From ANME-2 cluster archaeon (lineage in GTDB: Archaea > Halobacteriota > Methanosarcinia > Methanosarcinales > Methanogasteraceae): DNA of 9,075 nt. The first letter of the stretch is position 1, and the number at the start of each line of letters is the position of its first letter. This document shows positions 6,225 through 9,075 of the stretch, piece after piece. Position numbers and translations under genes: made by a program. The notes beneath the pieces are model-generated. The model was not told where the DNA came from and did not search any database. It saw only the letters and a program-made list of their open reading frames with translations. Location of the stretch: positions 1-9,075 of the forward strand of contig PIXW01000080.1 of NCBI GenBank assembly GCA_003601535.1, given 5' to 3'.

Positions 6225-7312
6225 AACCGAAAATCGGCGTTGTCATACACGGTCCCGAGGTCATCGATTCGGGTGGCGCACGCATGGTACTGGATGCGCT
6301 CTCGGAACATTACGACGCTATAGCGATGCTTGGCGGAACGATGGGGCGCACTGCTGTTCTCGATCACTTTCTTGAGGATCGGATCGATATCAGTAAGAGA
6401 ATGGGTCCCAGCGAGACTGTCAATTCCCTGTCGTGGACGGACGCGGTTATACTGCTCAATCGCGGGAAATCCATCGAGAGCGGAATCGCATTTGGCAGGA
6501 TCGTTCTGTCGAGATCGAAGCGTGTACCCGTTGTCCAGGTCGAACATCCTATGGAGAACGGCGTGGTCATACCATGGAATGATGCTCTGGCATGGGCTGA
6601 ATCGATCGCCGACATACTGAATCTCCAGGTCAAACCGGCTCCGCCAGCACAGAACATCCAGGTGGTGCGTACCGAGAATGGGCTCGCGCACAGACGAATC
6701 CATGATGTACGGTCAGGCGAAACCATCCGGGTCGGCGGGATCGTGGTCGGGACAGCCATATCAGATGATGTCGAGATCATTGTAGACGATGGCAGGATCG
6801 TGGATATCACTGGTGTAAGAGTGAAAGAACACGGCATCGAAAAACTCGGAAGAATCAATATAGAAAAAGTGGTGATCAGAACTGGCTCGATCAGGCGGAC
6901 AAACCATGCGCCGAGAATCGGCGTTACTGATCGGCAGGTCGGTTCCCAGCTACGTGTCGTGCTGATCGATCACAATGCCGAATCCTCATTCGAACTTGCA
7001 GCTGACGCTGATCTGGCAGTCACAGTGGGGGATGACACAACAGCTATCGCTGGCGATATCCTCTATCGACTCGGCATCCCGGTAATCGGGATCACAGACA
7101 TGGATCTCGATTACGTACTGCGTGATACAAGCATCCTTCCGGGATCTGCGGTGTTGCGGGTTGAACCCGGGTACGATGACATCGTTGGTAATATGGTACA
7201 TGATATGATATTTGGTGGGAAGAATTATACAATGGTGCAATCGATCGAATCGATCAGGGAGCAGGTGGTTGAGATAGCCAGGGAAAGACTGATTGAGGTT
7301 ATGTCGTACTGA
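6221..7312 (+). CDS. DUF2117 family protein of unknown function
   Basis: The product has 363 residues, with no signal peptide or transmembrane segment. An N-terminal Rossmann-like half (about 1-135) begins KIGVVIHGPEVIDSGGA (4-20) and includes VVQVEHPMENG (104-114). A middle beta-rich insert spans about 160-220 (repeated VGG, VDDG and VDITGV strands). The C-terminal half (about 228-335) shows RIGVTDRQVGS (232-242), LIDHNA (248-253), VGDDTTAIAGD (269-279) and GITDMDLD (290-297), ending in a helical tail. This fits DUF2117, an archaeal family known mainly from methanogens. The GDDTT and TDMDLD clusters resemble metal or nucleotide sites, but no enzyme activity is established. It overlaps DUF2098 by four bases (ATGA), so the two are coupled. 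It is the last gene of the operon, with a promoter for the next gene following it. Confidence 0.85.
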   Translation: MKPKIGVVIHGPEVIDSGGARMVLDALSEHYDAIAMLGGTMGRTAVLDHFLEDRIDISKRMGPSETVNSLSWTDAVILLNRGKSIESGIAFGRIVLSRSKRVPVVQVEHPMENGVVIPWNDALAWAESIADILNLQVKPAPPAQNIQVVRTENGLAHRRIHDVRSGETIRVGGIVVGTAISDDVEIIVDDGRIVDITGVRVKEHGIEKLGRINIEKVVIRTGSIRRTNHAPRIGVTDRQVGSQLRVVLIDHNAESSFELAADADLAVTVGDDTTAIAGDILYRLGIPVIGITDMDLDYVLRDTSILPGSAVLRVEPGYDDIVGNMVHDMIFGGKNYTMVQSIESIREQVVEIARERLIEVMSY

Positions 7313-7324
7313 TCAAACTCATTC

Positions 7325-7358
7325 CAATGGCTGGAAATCGTATAACATGAAACCATTG
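7325..7358. repeat. Inverted repeat upstream of the AIM24 promoter
   Basis: CAATGG (7325-7330) and CCATTG (7353-7358) are perfect 6-bp inverted copies 22 bases apart; the second copy ends just before the TATA box at 7364. A separate small hairpin, TTCCA/TGGAA with a 5-base loop (7322-7336), overlaps the first copy. It could be an operator or a weak end signal for the DUF2117 operon. No T-tract follows, so termination is doubtful. Confidence 0.25.
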
Positions 7359-7363
7359 ATCAC

Positions 7364-7371
7364 ATTTATAC
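7364..7371 (+). promoter_or_regulatory. TATA box of the AIM24-epimerase unit, near-leaderless
   Basis: ATTTATAC is centred at about 7368, so transcription should start near 7394, only about 8 bases before the ATG at 7402. No Shine-Dalgarno precedes that ATG. The spacing supports a leaderless or near-leaderless transcript and confirms 7402 as the start codon. Confidence 0.5.
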
Positions 7372-7401
7372 GTTACAAGTTTCTAATTATACTGTGATAA
7401 C

Positions 7402-8127
7402 ATGAAATACGAGATCACAGGGGATAACCTCCAGATCGTTACCATCCATCTGGGAGCAGGCGAGATGGTGTACGCAGAGGCTGGTGCAATGAACCATATG
7501 AGCGCGAATATGCGGATGGAGGCAAAGATGAAGGGGGGGCTGCTTGGTGGTATCAAACGGAAGTTCAGCGGAGAATCCCTCTTTCTAACTGAATTCACAA
7601 CTACTGGCAGCAGCGGATATGTAGCGTTCGCAGGAAATGTGCCAGGCAGGATCAAGCCGATCGAACTGCACGGAACCGAGTTTCTCGCACAGAAGGATGC
7701 GTTCCTGTGTGCAGAAAGCAGCGTGAACATGGATATCGCATTCACAAAAAAACTCGGGGCAGGGTTCTTTGGGGGAGAGGGATTTATTCTTGAGCGGTTC
7801 AGTGGAGATGGCACCGCGTTCATACACGCATGTGGAGACTTTGTTGAGATGGACCTTGCAGAAGGTGAGACTGTGAAGGTTGACACAGGATCAGTGGTCG
7901 GATTCGATGCCACGGTTGGATATGATATCACCCGTGCCGGCGGAATCAAGACCTCACTCTTTGGAGGAGAAGGGCTATTTCTGACAGCACTCACAGGTCC
8001 GGGCCATATCATCATACAGTCGATGAATATCGCGAATCTTGCATCTGCGCTGCGTCCGTTCATGCCAGTGAGTACGTCAGGCAGATCATCAGGTTCAGGT
8101 GGTCTGGGCGGGCTGATCGGGGATTGA
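7402..8127 (+). CDS. AIM24 / TIGR00266 family protein
   Basis: The product has 241 residues. Starting MKYEITGDNLQIVTIHLGAG, with EMVYAEAGAMNHMS (21-34), it matches the widespread AIM24/TIGR00266 family of beta-rich, probably oligomeric proteins. The yeast member is a mitochondrial inner-membrane factor; the prokaryotic role is unknown. A glycine-led motif recurs at GGIKRKFSGESLFLTEF (49-65), GAGFFGGEGFILERF (119-133) and GGIKTSLFGGEGLFLTAL (180-197), each followed by a strand such as GYVAFAG, AFIHACG or HIIIQSM. This suggests an internally triplicated beta fold. Residues 224-241 form a Ser/Gly-rich flexible tail. There is no signal peptide. The length is normal for the family. The epimerase gene follows after 19 bases, probably on the same transcript, though no functional link between the two families is known to me. 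Confidence 0.9.
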   Translation: MKYEITGDNLQIVTIHLGAGEMVYAEAGAMNHMSANMRMEAKMKGGLLGGIKRKFSGESLFLTEFTTTGSSGYVAFAGNVPGRIKPIELHGTEFLAQKDAFLCAESSVNMDIAFTKKLGAGFFGGEGFILERFSGDGTAFIHACGDFVEMDLAEGETVKVDTGSVVGFDATVGYDITRAGGIKTSLFGGEGLFLTALTGPGHIIIQSMNIANLASALRPFMPVSTSGRSSGSGGLGGLIGD

Positions 8128-8146
8128 GCGCAGCATCGAGGAAGAT

Positions 8147-9058
8147 ATGATCGAAGGAAAAAATATTCTGGTGACAGGTGGTGCTGGTTTCATCGGCAGC
8201 CACCTTGTGGATCGGCTGATCAACGAATGCACGGTAACGGTGTATGACAATCTCAGTACAGGAAAGGAAGAAAACCTGCCAGAGAATGTACTATTTGTAA
8301 AAGGCAATCTTGGAGACTCTGATCTGGTCAAAAAAACCATTGATGATGCGGATATCGATGTGATCTTTCATATCGGTGCGAATGCATCGGTACCGCATTC
8401 CGTAGACAATCCAAGATATGATTTTGAAGCGAACGCACTTGGAACCTTCAACATCCTGGAGTCGTGTCTGGACCTGAATGTGGAGAAGGTGGTGTATGCC
8501 TCCACTGCAGCGGTCTATGGCGAGCCTGTGTACACGCCGATCGATGAGGATCATCCGCTGCATCCGGTCTCACCTTATGGTGCCTCGAAACTCGCTGGCG
8601 AACGGTATGGATTTGCATTCAAGGAGACCTACGGGATCGATTTTGCAGCGATACGCATCTTCAATACGTATGGACCAAGACAGCCGAGATATGTGATGTA
8701 CGATTTCATACACAAACTAAAGAAGAATCCGTTATTGCTTGAGGTTCTCGGTACAGGCGAGCAGATCAGGGACTACTGTTATGTCTCTGATATGGCGGAT
8801 GCATTTGTGCTGGTTGCCGAGCAGGGAAGCGGGGTCTACAATGCTGCCGGAGGAAGCCCGACATCGATTAAACATCTTGCTGAGTTGATGGTCGCAATCA
8901 TCTCGCCGGAAGCAGCAATACGGTACGGCGGCAGGACGTGGGCTGGCGATGTGAATACACTGTATGCAGATATCACGCGGATCAGGGAACTGGGCTTTGA
9001 TCCGAAGGTCGGGTTCGAGGAAGGCGTCAGGAAGATGATCGCGTGGTTTGAGATGTGA
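8147..9058 (+). CDS. NAD-dependent epimerase/dehydratase, UDP-glucose 4-epimerase-like
   Basis: The product has 303 residues and is complete: an extended short-chain dehydrogenase. It has TGGAGFIGSH (10-19) for the NAD dinucleotide, D34 (VYDNLSTG) at the end of the second strand favouring NAD over NADP, GANASVPHS (77-85), STAAVYG (119-125), and the catalytic Y144-x3-K148 (SPYGASK) with S119 or T120. The C-terminal side shows FNTYGPRQ (172-179) and IRDYCYVSDMADA (207-219), typical of GalE-type enzymes acting on UDP-hexoses. The expected role is interconversion of UDP-glucose/galactose or their N-acetyl forms for surface glycans or glycolipids; the exact sugar cannot be read from the sequence. 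It is shorter than E. coli GalE (about 338) and typical of archaeal homologues. GAGGA at 8138-8142 lies 4 bases before the ATG, a rather tight spacing. Galactose 4-epimerase is likelier than dTDP-glucose dehydratase because STAAVYG has Ser-Thr where dehydratases carry a Thr-Asp-Glu signature. Confidence 0.9.
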   Translation: MIEGKNILVTGGAGFIGSHLVDRLINECTVTVYDNLSTGKEENLPENVLFVKGNLGDSDLVKKTIDDADIDVIFHIGANASVPHSVDNPRYDFEANALGTFNILESCLDLNVEKVVYASTAAVYGEPVYTPIDEDHPLHPVSPYGASKLAGERYGFAFKETYGIDFAAIRIFNTYGPRQPRYVMYDFIHKLKKNPLLLEVLGTGEQIRDYCYVSDMADAFVLVAEQGSGVYNAAGGSPTSIKHLAELMVAIISPEAAIRYGGRTWAGDVNTLYADITRIRELGFDPKVGFEEGVRKMIAWFEM

Positions 9059-9075
9059 GTTCTTGCATCAACATC

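Noticed and set aside
7347..7397. 16-codon hydrophobic ORF just before the AIM24 gene (MKPLITFIRYKFLIIL).
   Set aside because: It has no ribosome binding site and contains the TATA box that appears to drive the next gene, so it is probably untranslated spacer.
1..9075. Mobile element, CRISPR array or integrase attachment site.
   Set aside because: No transposase or integrase frame, no regularly spaced repeats and no long terminal repeats were seen. The shared GCATCAACATC near both window ends (about 44-54 and 9065-9075) is only 11 bases and is most likely chance.

Overview
The window looks like a methanogen-type euryarchaeal chromosome, closest in flavour to Methanosarcinales and relatives, but I cannot place it to genus. 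Four things point that way: an O-phosphoseryl-tRNA synthetase (SepRS, the tRNA-dependent cysteine route), DUF2098 and DUF2117 proteins (families I know mainly from methanogens), a secreted protein ending in a PGF-CTERM-like archaeosortase signal, and TATA-type promoters with very short leaders. No rRNA, tRNA, CRISPR array, transposase or integrase was seen.

Layout. (1) Positions 1-101 hold the start of a leftward gene cut by the window edge. A near-palindromic TATA element at 135-146 appears to serve it and a rightward unit. (2) That rightward unit (246-2301) is a 55-residue membrane peptide followed by a 624-residue secreted, surface-anchored protein with a C39/papain-like cysteine-peptidase signature. 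It ends in a hairpin plus T-tract terminator (2300-2334). (3) After a gene-poor stretch (2335-2536) comes leftward sepS (2537-4144). (4) Diverging from it is a fused membrane enzyme (4186-5244) with an N-terminal PAP2 lipid-phosphate phosphatase and a C-terminal dolichol/phytol-kinase-like domain. (5) A strong promoter (5261-5276) starts a tight rightward operon: a 50-residue zinc ribbon, an unrecognised 159-residue protein, DUF2098 and DUF2117 (5314-7312). Two of its junctions overlap and the third leaves 7 bases. (6) A short-leader promoter precedes an AIM24/TIGR00266 protein (7402-8127), followed 19 bases later by a UDP-glucose 4-epimerase-like SDR (8147-9058).

How the genes fit together. 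SepRS supplies Sep-tRNA(Cys); its partner SepCysS is not in the window. The PAP2-kinase fusion and the epimerase both fit polyprenyl-phosphate recycling and sugar-nucleotide supply for surface glycans, and the PGF-CTERM protein would be a surface product, but this link is inference. The zinc ribbon-159 aa-DUF2098-DUF2117 operon is the best candidate for an undescribed system: four compact, apparently cytosolic proteins, translationally coupled, none with an assigned function. Base usage differs between the 624-residue gene and the rest: GATC is about five times expectation in a sample of the operon but under twice in that gene.
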